Of a DNA stretch of 51,580 nt, positions 12,123 to 20,439 are shown one piece after another. The notes beneath the pieces were generated by a model. It was not told the origin of the DNA. It worked only from the letters and a program-made list of their open reading frames with translations, and made no database searches. The number at the start of each line of letters is the position of its first letter. Positions within the stretch are counted from its first letter, which is position 1. The DNA comes from an uncultured Pseudohongiella sp. (GTDB lineage Bacteria; Pseudomonadota; Gammaproteobacteria; Pseudomonadales; Pseudohongiellaceae). The stretch spans positions 1 through 51,580 of the forward strand of contig CACJWK010000017.1 in NCBI GenBank assembly GCA_902597095.1, given 5' to 3'. The translations under genes were made by a program, and so were the position numbers.

Positions 12123-12713
12123 ATGTCAGTGAATTCCAAACTAACACGCAGACGTTTTATCAAGGGAGTCATCTTCTCCGGTGCTGCCGCAACCACCGGC
12201 GCAGGAGTATATCTCGCTAACGCACAGAACGGGGCGGGAACGGCCGAGCGCTTGATAAGTCTCAACATCAACGGCCGCACACGCCCGATCGATGTCATGC
12301 CATCGGAGACACTGGCCTATACCCTGCGGTACAAACTCGATCTGACCGGCACCAAAATCGGCTGTAATCGCGGAGAATGCGGCGCATGTACTGTACTGAT
12401 CGACGGCGTCGCAAATTATGCATGCTCGGTGTTGACCCACAACGTCAAGGATAAAGCGGTCGTTTCTATCGAGGGCATCAAATCGGCTGACGGAACGCTG
12501 CATGCTGTTCAACAGGCATTCATCAATGAGAATTCTCCGCAGTGCGGTTTCTGCACACCCGGCCAAGTGATGTCAGCCGTTGCGCTGCTTAGCAGCAATC
12601 CAAGACCGACCCGCGAGGAAGTTCGTGCCGGTCTGTCAGGCAACCTGTGCCGCTGTGGCGCTTATGAACATTACATCAATGGCGTGTTACGCGCCTCGGG
12701 GCAAATCGCATGA
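12123..12713 (+). CDS. Molybdenum hydroxylase, Tat-exported 2Fe-2S subunit
   Basis: The small electron-transfer subunit (196 residues) of a xanthine dehydrogenase/aldehyde oxidase-family enzyme. A twin-arginine signal, RRRFIKG (9-15), precedes a hydrophobic stretch, so the folded complex is probably exported to the periplasm. The plant-type ferredoxin ligands are Cys81, 86, 89 and 101; the second cluster's are Cys141, 144, 176 and 178 (CGFC and CRC). All eight are present. A GGAG ribosome site precedes the ATG. The stop overlaps the next start (ATGA), so the two are translationally coupled. The Tat signal and three-gene layout recall the periplasmic PaoABC aldehyde oxidoreductase, but the gene order here is FeS-Mo-FAD. 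Confidence 0.93.
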   Translation: MSVNSKLTRRRFIKGVIFSGAAATTGAGVYLANAQNGAGTAERLISLNINGRTRPIDVMPSETLAYTLRYKLDLTGTKIGCNRGECGACTVLIDGVANYACSVLTHNVKDKAVVSIEGIKSADGTLHAVQQAFINENSPQCGFCTPGQVMSAVALLSSNPRPTREEVRAGLSGNLCRCGAYEHYINGVLRASGQIA

Positions 12714-15154
12714 GTACACATATAGGAAAAGACTTCACGCCGCCCTGTGTACCTGGCAAGGTCACCGGCGAGATCAAATACGCGGAAGACTACAAAGCCG
12801 AAGGGATGGTCTTCGCGCGACTGCTGACCAGCCCGACGCCTTCAGGCAGAGTGGTCAATATTGATGCGACAGCTGCGCTTCGCATGGACGGCGTGATCGG
12901 GATATTTACCGCCGATGACCTCCCACCTGTCGCGCCCCCGGCCAATCCGGCTCTGGCGTCAGACTACATTACCTATGTCGGTCAACCGATCCTGGCAGTG
13001 GCAGCCACTTCTGAAGAAATCGCCGAAACTGCGCTTGACCGCATTCGAATTGATTTCGAGCGCCGGGATTTCGTCGTCGACCCTCTGGAGAGTCTCTCTC
13101 CCAATGGTCCCGATGCCTATCCCGAAGGCAACGCGCTGGTGAGAACGCAGGAAGAGGGTCCGGAAGGCTCTCCCATCGTCGGCGCTCAGATCAAAAGCAT
13201 CAAATGGCCGCAAAGCGCCATTGATGCGCTTCGGGCGGGTCAGGAACCGGTCGGCGCTGAATTCACCAATGAATGGGCCTTCGGCGATATCGAAGCGGGC
13301 TTTGCTGAGGCTGCAGCGATCATTGAAGAGCCGTTCGTCACCATGGGCTATCCGCACCATTCTTTGGAAGCAAGAACCTGTATGGCTTACTGGGAAAACG
13401 GGAAATGCTATTTCCACGGTTCTTCCCAGAGCCAGAGTGCCAATAACGCCGGTCTGGCACGCATGCTGAATATCCCCCTGGAGGATCTGGTCTTTATCAA
13501 CGAGGCCACCGGCGGCGGCTTTGGCTCCAAAATCGGGCCATATCCTTACATGGCGATAACCGGCAACTTTTCCCGGGTTCTGAATCGACCGGTGCAGCTT
13601 CGAATCACGCGAGAACAGGAGTTCTACATCGGTTCGGCCCGCTCTGGCATGCAAGGCTGGATCAAGACCGGCATCAAGGAAGATGGCAAGGTATCTGCGG
13701 TTGATCTGGTGATTGTCAACGATGGCGGTATGACCGGCGGGGGCAGCGGAAATTCCTCAGCGCAACACGTCACCGTGGCTTACCAACCAGAAAACATGCG
13801 GTTCCGACACATATCGGTTTACACCAACACCACCCCGCGCGGTGCTCAGCGGGGGCCAGGGCAGAACGAAATGGCTGCCGTACTGGCGCCCATGACTGAC
13901 AAGCTGGCTGAGGCGATCGGCATGGATCGCGTCGAGTTCCGCAAGCGCAACGTCCTCGACAGCGATGGCTTCCAGGGTGGTGGTCAGGGACCTGTAACCA
14001 GCGCATTCGTCCGCGAAGCACTCGATCAGGGTGCACGGGCATTCAACTGGGCCGAAAGAAGCAGCCAACCCAAGGATCTCGGTGGCAGCAAGCGACGCGG
14101 TCTCGGTGTCGGGCTCGGCTACCACGGCGCAGGCGGCCGGGGCTACGACGGACTGCTGCGTATCGGAACCGATGGCAGGCTTTACATCCACAGTGGTGTC
14201 GGAAACCTGGGCACCTACTCGTACGCTGCGACCTGTCGCGCTGCCGCAGAGGCTCTGCAAATTCCCTGGGAGCGCTGCGAAATCGTCCGGGGCCGTTCGG
14301 ACCGCTATCTGCCTCACAGCTCAGGTCAGGGCGGGTCCAATACGATCTTCACGCACACGCGGACCAACTGGGTTGCCGCTCAGGATGCCATTGCGAAGAT
14401 GAAAGAGATCGCCGCCATGGATCTTGGTGGTACCACGGATGACTACGAGATCGGCGACGAGCGCGTTTTCAAAACTGTCGACAACTCTCAGGGACTCACT
14501 TATGCAGAAGCCGCCCGGCGAGCCATGGAACTGGGCGGTAAGTTCAGCGGGGAGGAGTATCCTGATGACATCAACCCACTGACCCAAATCGCCGTTCAGG
14601 GCATGGCCGGCTCGGGTTTGGTGGGTGTTGCCAAAGACACTATTCCCGGTGTCGGTCAACCACCCGGCAACGTGATCGGGTTTATGGAAATTGAACTGGA
14701 CATCGACACCGGTAAGTACGAAATCGTTGATTACGCCTCCGTTGCCGATTGCGGTACGGTTGTTCATCCCAAGAACTTTGAAAATGCCATGCGCGGTGGT
14801 GCAGTCTGGGGGGTCGGATTATCCGGTCTCGAGAAGCATGTCTATGATCCGCAAAACGGGCTTCCGGCCAACACTGGGCTGTATCAGTGCAAGCCGCCAA
14901 CCAACATGGACGTCCCTGTTGATACGATTGCTCAAGGCGTCAACATCCCGGATCCGCAAAACCCGACAGGAGGTCGCGGGATCGGCGAGCCTACGCAGGG
15001 CGCCGCCGCAGCGGCTTTGTCCAGTGCGCTGCGTGATGCGCTGGGCGGACACTTGTTCAACACGGCCCCGGTAACCACCGACATGATCATCGACCACCTC
15101 GCCGGTAACAGCTACAGCTCCGGTGCAGGAACGTTAAAGACTAATACTTTCTGA
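12710..15154 (+). CDS. Molybdenum hydroxylase, molybdopterin-binding large subunit
   Basis: The catalytic subunit (814 residues) of the xanthine dehydrogenase/aldehyde oxidase family. The N-terminal 'hammerhead' domain spans about 1-130 (VPGKVTGEIKYAEDY near the start). The Mo-binding part begins after about residue 190 and includes GGGFGSK and PRGAQRGPGQNE blocks. The C-terminal GIGEPTQGAAAAA contains the catalytic Glu (near residue 759) that activates Mo-bound hydroxide. It has no signal peptide of its own, so export would rely on the FeS partner. The substrate, an aldehyde or N-heterocycle, cannot be assigned. It needs molybdopterin and perhaps the cytosine dinucleotide form; no maturation (XdhC-like) gene is nearby. 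Confidence 0.93.
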   Translation: MSTHIGKDFTPPCVPGKVTGEIKYAEDYKAEGMVFARLLTSPTPSGRVVNIDATAALRMDGVIGIFTADDLPPVAPPANPALASDYITYVGQPILAVAATSEEIAETALDRIRIDFERRDFVVDPLESLSPNGPDAYPEGNALVRTQEEGPEGSPIVGAQIKSIKWPQSAIDALRAGQEPVGAEFTNEWAFGDIEAGFAEAAAIIEEPFVTMGYPHHSLEARTCMAYWENGKCYFHGSSQSQSANNAGLARMLNIPLEDLVFINEATGGGFGSKIGPYPYMAITGNFSRVLNRPVQLRITREQEFYIGSARSGMQGWIKTGIKEDGKVSAVDLVIVNDGGMTGGGSGNSSAQHVTVAYQPENMRFRHISVYTNTTPRGAQRGPGQNEMAAVLAPMTDKLAEAIGMDRVEFRKRNVLDSDGFQGGGQGPVTSAFVREALDQGARAFNWAERSSQPKDLGGSKRRGLGVGLGYHGAGGRGYDGLLRIGTDGRLYIHSGVGNLGTYSYAATCRAAAEALQIPWERCEIVRGRSDRYLPHSSGQGGSNTIFTHTRTNWVAAQDAIAKMKEIAAMDLGGTTDDYEIGDERVFKTVDNSQGLTYAEAARRAMELGGKFSGEEYPDDINPLTQIAVQGMAGSGLVGVAKDTIPGVGQPPGNVIGFMEIELDIDTGKYEIVDYASVADCGTVVHPKNFENAMRGGAVWGVGLSGLEKHVYDPQNGLPANTGLYQCKPPTNMDVPVDTIAQGVNIPDPQNPTGGRGIGEPTQGAAAAALSSALRDALGGHLFNTAPVTTDMIIDHLAGNSYSSGAGTLKTNTF

Positions 15155-15162
15155 GGTGAACT

Positions 15163-16152
15163 ATGCCATCACATGACGTAATGCCAAACATGGAACTGTA
15201 CCAGCCGGTACAGGTTGAAGATGCGCTTGCGATTGCTGACCGCCTCGCTGAAAGAGGCTGGCTAGTAGGCGGTGGGCAAGACACCTATGGCTGGTTGAAA
15301 GACCGCGCCAAGTCCGCTGATGCACTGATTGATCTGAGCGCTATTGAGTCGCTGCGCGGGATTCGTGAAACCGCGGACGGTATCGAAATCGGTGCGCTGA
15401 CTACGCTGACCGAGGTTGCGACAAGCGACCTGATCCGCGGTAGTTATTCGCTGCTGGCCGACGCGGCCAGCGTCGTAGCCAGCCCTCAGATTCGGAACAT
15501 CGGCACGCTGGGCGGCAACGTCAGTCAGGACGTTCGCTGCTGGTACTATCGGCGAGGGCTATCCTGTTACCGGGCCGGAGGAAACCTGTGCTATGCAGAT
15601 ACACCGCAGGGCATGAATCGGGAACACGCTCTGTTCGATCAGAGCCGCTGCGTCGCGGCCGGAGCCTCGGATACCGCGCCGGCACTGGTTGCCCTGGACG
15701 CCTCTATGGTGATTCAGAATCTCGACGGCGAGCGGGTGATTGCTGCCAGCGAATTTTTCGTGGGCCCGGCTAATGACATCGAAAACACAACGGTTCTGCG
15801 CCCCGGGGATATTCTGACGTCAGTCAGAATTCCTTACACCTGGGCTAACGCAGAGTTCTACTGGGAGAAGGTTGCCGACCGAAACGTGTGGGATTTCTCG
15901 CTGGTGAATGTCGCGGCCGCATTTAAAATCACTGACGGTCAGATCAAGGATTCCCGAATTGTCGTCGGTGCCGTGCAAACCACACCGCGCCGCTTGAACG
16001 AGGTTGAAAATGCCATCCGCGGAAACAGCAGAAACGCTGACACCGCCGAAGCAGTCAAAGAGCTGAGTACCACAGGTGCACGCACCCTCGCGCACAACGG
16101 CTTTAAAGTGTCCTTGATGCAAAATCTGGTCAAACGCGCGATCATCGCCTGA
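15163..16152 (+). CDS. Molybdenum hydroxylase, FAD subunit with extra Cys4 (4Fe-4S) site
   Basis: A 329-residue FAD-binding subunit (CoxM/PaoB type). The FAD site is suggested by GWLVGGGQDT near residue 32 and IRNIGTLGGNV (110-120). Immediately after comes an insertion with four cysteines (Cys126, 135, 143 and 163). This is where PaoB and the beta subunit of 4-hydroxybenzoyl-CoA reductase carry an additional 4Fe-4S cluster, so this subunit probably has one too. The C-terminal domain (about 220-329) is the usual alpha/beta cap. It begins 8 bp after the large subunit and ends the operon before a strong terminator. Confidence 0.92.
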   Translation: MPSHDVMPNMELYQPVQVEDALAIADRLAERGWLVGGGQDTYGWLKDRAKSADALIDLSAIESLRGIRETADGIEIGALTTLTEVATSDLIRGSYSLLADAASVVASPQIRNIGTLGGNVSQDVRCWYYRRGLSCYRAGGNLCYADTPQGMNREHALFDQSRCVAAGASDTAPALVALDASMVIQNLDGERVIAASEFFVGPANDIENTTVLRPGDILTSVRIPYTWANAEFYWEKVADRNVWDFSLVNVAAAFKITDGQIKDSRIVVGAVQTTPRRLNEVENAIRGNSRNADTAEAVKELSTTGARTLAHNGFKVSLMQNLVKRAIIA

Positions 16153-16208
16153 TCGAAAGGCTCGGCGCCTGGCTCCGGGGGTGGTTTCCCTCAATCAGGC
16201 TGAAGACG

Positions 16209-16246
16209 AAAAAGGGGCCTCTCGCCATGCGGGAGGCCCCTTTTCT
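16209..16246. terminator. Strong bidirectional terminator
   Basis: A perfect 12-bp stem (arms 16210-16221 and 16233-16244, AAAAGGGGCCTC / GAGGCCCCTTTT) is extended inward by a T-G pair and three GC pairs to a 3-nt loop. A/T flanks on both sides suit termination on both strands. It lies between the convergent FAD-subunit gene and hemH. Confidence 0.92.
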
Positions 16247-16277
16247 CTGTGCAGGGGATTCGCTGTAAAAAACTCGC

Positions 16278-17318
16278 TCAGAGACTAGCGAGCGCCAACA
16301 GATGCCTGTTTGCAATGTCGTAAACGGCACGAAACCAACTGGGCTCATTGTTCAGATTCGGGACCAACTGAAATTTCTCTCCGCCGGCCTCTTCAAATTG
16401 TTCCCGGTACTCAATGCCTATTTCAAACAGCGTTTCCAGGCAGTCTGAGATGAAACTTGGCGTTACAACCGCGATGTGCTTATTGCCTTTGGCAACCAGC
16501 GCCTCAATATGCTCATCCAAGTAGGGCTGAATCCAGGGTAAAGGACCGAAACGGGACTGGAAGGCTACCGAATATTCATCAGGCTCCCAGCCCAACTCAC
16601 GGGTAATGCCCAGCGTGGTTTGCACACACTGCATTCGGTAACAAAGGCGATTGCTGTCCGTCGTTGAATGGCAGCATGTCCCGAATTCGCAAACTCCCGC
16701 GGGATCGGCTTTTTTGATCGTTTTCTCGGGCACACCGTGGTAGCTGAAGATGATATGGTCCAGCGATTCAATATCAACATGCTGCTGAATGAGCGACGCC
16801 CAGGCCTGCAGGAAAGCCGGCTCCTGAAAAAGGTCATCCACGAAATGCAGCTTCGGTGGCTTTGCCCATTTTTTTGCCGCCACCTTCACAGAATTAAATA
16901 CTGAGGCTGTGGTCGCAGTTGAGTATTGCGGGAACATCGGCAGCAACAGAATCTCGGTTGCGCCCGCAGCTTCCAGATCTGCCATTGCATCCCACACATA
17001 GGGTTTGCTATATGCCATGCCGGTGCGCACCAGAACCTGATTCCCCTGCTGATCGAACGATTTTTGAAGGCTCGCTTCCATTTCGTCGGCGTATACCTTG
17101 AGCGGCGATCCATTTTCCATCCATATCTCGGCGTAATCCTTCGCGATCCTCGGCGCCCGAAACGGGAGAATAATCAGGTTGCGCAGTAACCACCGGCCGA
17201 CTGGGTTGAAGTCAAAAACGTAAGGATCGGAAAAGAAATAGCGATAGAAATCGCGTAGCCCTTTCGCAGTCGGTTCAGAGGGGGTGCCCAGATTCATCAG
17301 TAACACGGCTTGGGTCAT
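16278..17318 (-). CDS. hemH: Ferrochelatase
   Basis: Ferrochelatase inserts ferrous iron into protoporphyrin IX, the last step of haem synthesis. The 346-residue protein opens LLMNLGTP and contains the catalytic FSYHG (191-195, His194) and the conserved PSFISDCLET block in the C-terminal half. There is an unusual Cys-rich segment after the active-site His: Cys210, 215, 216, 226 and 231. Some bacterial ferrochelatases hold a 2Fe-2S cluster through an internal segment of this kind, so a cluster is likely, but this is inference. It is transcribed alone on the minus strand toward the terminator at 16.2 kb. Confidence 0.97.
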   Translation of the reverse strand: MTQAVLLMNLGTPSEPTAKGLRDFYRYFFSDPYVFDFNPVGRWLLRNLIILPFRAPRIAKDYAEIWMENGSPLKVYADEMEASLQKSFDQQGNQVLVRTGMAYSKPYVWDAMADLEAAGATEILLLPMFPQYSTATTASVFNSVKVAAKKWAKPPKLHFVDDLFQEPAFLQAWASLIQQHVDIESLDHIIFSYHGVPEKTIKKADPAGVCEFGTCCHSTTDSNRLCYRMQCVQTTLGITRELGWEPDEYSVAFQSRFGPLPWIQPYLDEHIEALVAKGNKHIAVVTPSFISDCLETLFEIGIEYREQFEEAGGEKFQLVPNLNNEPSWFRAVYDIANRHLLALASL

Positions 17319-17403
17319 GGTAGCCTGTCCATCCTGCGGTCAATTTTACACAAGCGTTCAGCCCGGCGCTGTCCGCCCCTCATTATACGCGTCACCGCTG
17401 CTT

Positions 17404-17419
17404 ACAGATCGCGATTTGT
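17404..17419. promoter_or_regulatory. 16-bp palindrome upstream of hemH
   Basis: ACAGATCGCGATTTGT is symmetric except for one pair (G/T at positions 4 and 13), centred on ATCGCGAT, about 90-100 bp upstream of the hemH start. The symmetry suits a dimeric regulator site; no regulator is identified. Confidence 0.3.
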
Positions 17420-17800
17420 GACCCAGCGCGCATTCGCATCAAGCGCAGCTCACAGGCAAAGCTTTATCCTGCAGACGCCACATCCGGGCCGGAGAGCCGG
17501 CCAGCGAGGCATCCGCCTGGCACACGATCAGACAGCAAATCATGGGTCAACGAGCCATTCTGAGCGCTCTTAAAAATTCAGTAACTAGGTTTGCTGACTA
17601 AGATCGGGTTTTCCGACATCAATAATCAGTGATTATTTTCCATCAGGCCAGTCCCCTCGCGGTCTGTAGGGAAGGTGAGTAGCCCGGTGACAAAAATTCC
17701 GAAAAATTGCTGCAATCGCCGTTGATTCGAGTACACTTTATCTTAGTTTTACAGGCGCTGATGCATTGCGTTTGAGGCAAGCACCGGGGCCGAATCGCGC

Positions 17801-17827
17801 AGAACACACTGTCGGTCAGTGTGTTCT
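17801..17827. promoter_or_regulatory. Perfect 11-bp inverted repeat upstream of the 17.9-kb gene
   Basis: AGAACACACTG and CAGTGTGTTCT flank a 5-nt spacer with no mismatch, ending 44 bp before the GTG start at 17872. No T run follows, so it is not a typical terminator. It could be an operator for a dimeric repressor or a stem in the 5' leader. Confidence 0.5.
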
Positions 17828-17871
17828 GGAATATCCCAGCAAACACGCTTTCAATCTAGAGGTAGGAAATT

Positions 17872-19719
17872 GTGACCAGACTTCTGCACTTCATTCTGTC
17901 TTGCTCCGTTGTGGTATTTTCAGCCGAAGCGCTCGCCGGTGAGCGCGTTGGAGATTTCTCCCTGATCGACCACGCAGGAGTGCAACACCATATGGCTTGG
18001 TACGACGACCATCAGGCAGTGGTGATCGCCCCGTTTGGCCTGAGCGCTACAGACGCCGACACTCTGCCTGCGATGACGGCTCTGCAGGCCCGGTATCAGG
18101 ACCAGGTGGCCCTATTTCTGCTGAACCCAGGCCTGGATAACGATCGCGACGCGGTCGCTGCGGAACTGGCAGCGAACCACATTGAACTGCCGGTGCTGAT
18201 GGATGACACGCATCTTGTTACCGAGATGCTGGGCATCGGGCGCATGGACGAAGTCGTCGTCTACGACCCGACCTCATTCGAGATTGCCTACCGGGGTCCG
18301 GTTCAGTCAGGAGCCGAAGACGCAGTTGAGGCGCTGCTTGCGGGTTCGGAAGTTGAACTGGTCAGTATAGCCGGTGCGGGATCAGCAATACCCAGTAACG
18401 AAAGCGAGCATTCTGAGTTGTCCTACGTTAATGACATCGCGCCCATTATCGCTGAAAACTGCGCACAATGTCATCGGGAAGGAGGCATTGCGCCCTTTGC
18501 CATGGACAGCAGCCTCGCCGTACAAGGCTGGTCTCCAATGATCAGAGAAGTGGTGATGACCAAGCGCATGCCACCCGGTCAGATCGACAACAAGGTCGGT
18601 CACAAGATCAAAAACGAAATGAACCTGACCGACTCAGAGATGCAAAAGCTCGTTCGGTGGGTGTCAGCGGGTGCGCCGGTTGACGTGAACGGCGGGACCG
18701 ACCCTCTCAGCACTCTGGTCTGGCCGGAGGGGAAATGGTCTCTCGGTGAGCCGGATATGATAGTCAAGATTCCAGCCACCACAGTTCCGGCTACCGGCGT
18801 CGTTGATTACAAGGACATCGTGGTAGACCTCGGGCTTGAAGAAGACCGTTGGGTCCGAGGCAGCGAAGTCGCACCGGGGGCTCCTGCAGTGCTTCACCAC
18901 ATTATCACGACTGTCGTCCCACCGGGTGCTGGCGATGACCCTCAGGCATTGTTCCTGAAAGCCATCAACAGCCTGCCCGAAGAGCGCGCTGCAGCGATTC
19001 GCGCCGAAATTTTCGCGGCTGTTGCCTCTGGCCAGCAACCACCGATCGACAGAATCTTTCAGGAAAATCCTGAAATCGATGTAGGCGCCCTGCTCGGCAG
19101 CGGCGGCCCGGATCAGGCTTCAGTTGCAGGTTATGCACCGGGGAACAATATTTCGCTGAATCCTGAAGGTGTCGGCGGCAAACTGCTAGCCGGAACCAAA
19201 CTAAGCTTTCAAATGCACTACACCACCTCTGGCAAAGAGATGACGGACGAAACTGAAGTGGGCATCTACTTCTATCCCGAAGGCTATGTCCCTGAAGAAC
19301 GAATGGGCGGTGGCGTAGGCAACGCATTCTCTATCTCTATCCCGGCCGGTGCAAAAGACCACGAAATGGAGCTGGTCACCTATATTCGAGAGGAGTCTGA
19401 CATTCACAGCCTAATGCCGCACATGCATTTCCGCGGCAAACGCATGAAGTTCAAAGCGGTCTATCCGGACGGATCTGAAGAGATGTTGCTGTCCGTTCCT
19501 GCCTACTCTTTCAACTGGCAGCTGGCGCATGAACTGGAATCTCCGCTCAGGGTGCCTGCCGGTACCAAAATTGTCGCGACGGGAGCGTTCGATAACTCAG
19601 CGCAGAATAGCTTCAATCCAGACCCGGGTATTGAAGTGAACTGGGGGGAACAGTCCTGGGAGGAGATGTTCATGGGGTTCTACACCTGGAAGGAAGTCAA
19701 TCAGGGCGGCGACGACTGA
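17872..19719 (+). CDS. Exported redoxin-like / cytochrome c / copper type II monooxygenase-like fusion
   Basis: A 615-residue exported protein starting at GTG, preceded by AGGTAGG. In order: signal peptide (1-22); a thioredoxin-fold, redoxin-like domain (about 23-160) without a CxxC, so not a normal thiol oxidoreductase; a cytochrome c domain with one haem site CAQCH (197-201) and likely Met ligand in KRMPPG; then a long C-terminal part resembling copper type II ascorbate-dependent monooxygenases (PHM family), with HH at 342-343, MHYTTSG and MPHMHFRG as probable copper ligands. The architecture suggests electrons pass from the haem to a copper-oxygen site in the periplasm. The substrate is unknown. 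A terminator follows directly. Confidence 0.8.
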   Translation: MTRLLHFILSCSVVVFSAEALAGERVGDFSLIDHAGVQHHMAWYDDHQAVVIAPFGLSATDADTLPAMTALQARYQDQVALFLLNPGLDNDRDAVAAELAANHIELPVLMDDTHLVTEMLGIGRMDEVVVYDPTSFEIAYRGPVQSGAEDAVEALLAGSEVELVSIAGAGSAIPSNESEHSELSYVNDIAPIIAENCAQCHREGGIAPFAMDSSLAVQGWSPMIREVVMTKRMPPGQIDNKVGHKIKNEMNLTDSEMQKLVRWVSAGAPVDVNGGTDPLSTLVWPEGKWSLGEPDMIVKIPATTVPATGVVDYKDIVVDLGLEEDRWVRGSEVAPGAPAVLHHIITTVVPPGAGDDPQALFLKAINSLPEERAAAIRAEIFAAVASGQQPPIDRIFQENPEIDVGALLGSGGPDQASVAGYAPGNNISLNPEGVGGKLLAGTKLSFQMHYTTSGKEMTDETEVGIYFYPEGYVPEERMGGGVGNAFSISIPAGAKDHEMELVTYIREESDIHSLMPHMHFRGKRMKFKAVYPDGSEEMLLSVPAYSFNWQLAHELESPLRVPAGTKIVATGAFDNSAQNSFNPDPGIEVNWGEQSWEEMFMGFYTWKEVNQGGDD

Positions 19720-19743
19720 TCGCTATTCTTCATGCGGATACAG

Positions 19744-19773
19744 AAAAAGGCGAGTCAGCGACTCGCCTTTTTT
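19744..19773 (+). terminator. Rho-independent terminator
   Basis: A perfect 13-bp stem (AAAAAGGCGAGTC / GACTCGCCTTTTT) with a 3-nt loop and a T run, 24 bp after the stop of the fusion gene. The symmetric A/T flanks also allow use from the opposite strand. Confidence 0.93.
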
Positions 19774-19926
19774 GTTCCGGCTCGATTGAGACAGCCTCTG
19801 CAGCTCACCCGGTAAGAGCAGCACAAATCCGTGAATGTCACCGAGGCGCCGCCGGAAACGGCCAGCTCAGATGCACCGCAGCCCTAAGCTTGGGTTGAAA
19901 CGGACGGGTATACAGACGGTTTTTCG

Positions 19927-20418
19927 CTAGGAAGCTGAACGCTTGTTCCCTTTGCTGCGCTGCCACTCATCCAGGGCCGAGCGGGCAACGGAGGCATCGA
20001 AAGCTTCATCATGCAGAGCACGCTTCGCCGCCAATTCGATTACATAACCATTCGGGTCCCGGAAATAGATGGAGTCAATGAACCCATGATCTGACACACC
20101 CCGTGTGTCGATACCTGCTGCCTCTCCCTTTGCCTTGATGTCCCGCAAGAAACCCGAACTGACTTCGAGCGCAATGTGCAGGTCAAAATCCCGCTGAGGT
20201 TTAAATTCAAAAGCAGCCTCCGGCTCTTCGAAAAAAGCCAGAAATGAACCATCCTCCATCCGGTAAAAACTGTGCAGCACTTTGCTGTCACGCCCCGATT
20301 TGGTTACGGCTATTTCAAAAGCCTGCACAAGAGGCAGGCCAAGAAACTCTTCATAGAACTTGCGCGTCTCTTCCGAATCCCGGCAACGATAGGCGTTGTG
20401 GTGTAAACCTTTAATCAT
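19927..20418 (-). CDS. VOC-family (glyoxalase/dioxygenase-fold) protein
   Basis: A 163-residue cytoplasmic protein of the vicinal oxygen chelate superfamily. It opens with the beta-strand GLHHNAYRCRD and has the paired beta-alpha-beta-beta-beta halves. Probable metal ligands are His6 or His7 near the start, a mid-protein His in DLHIALEV and the Glu in the C-terminal FRDPNGYVIEL, a signature of this fold. The chemistry (glyoxalase, extradiol dioxygenase or other) cannot be told from the sequence. It follows the phosphatase-like gene on the same strand with a 21-bp gap, so the two may form one transcript. No clear Shine-Dalgarno sequence is seen. Confidence 0.85.
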   Translation of the reverse strand: MIKGLHHNAYRCRDSEETRKFYEEFLGLPLVQAFEIAVTKSGRDSKVLHSFYRMEDGSFLAFFEEPEAAFEFKPQRDFDLHIALEVSSGFLRDIKAKGEAAGIDTRGVSDHGFIDSIYFRDPNGYVIELAAKRALHDEAFDASVARSALDEWQRSKGNKRSAS

Positions 20419-20439
20419 TTTTGGGGCCAGTTGAGAGAA

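Larger units (their letters stand above)
17319..17871. other. Divergent intergenic region hemH / cytochrome-monooxygenase fusion
   Basis: These 553 bp hold no convincing gene: the short frames on both strands lack ribosome sites and family features. Two symmetric elements stand out, an almost perfect 16-bp palindrome at 17404-17419 and a perfect 11-bp inverted repeat at 17801-17827 (listed separately). Promoters for both flanking genes must lie here, but I could not pick convincing -35/-10 pairs. Confidence 0.5.

Noticed and set aside
12959..13654. 231-codon minus-strand open frame in the molybdenum hydroxylase large subunit
   Set aside because: Antisense to a conserved catalytic subunit; no independent support.
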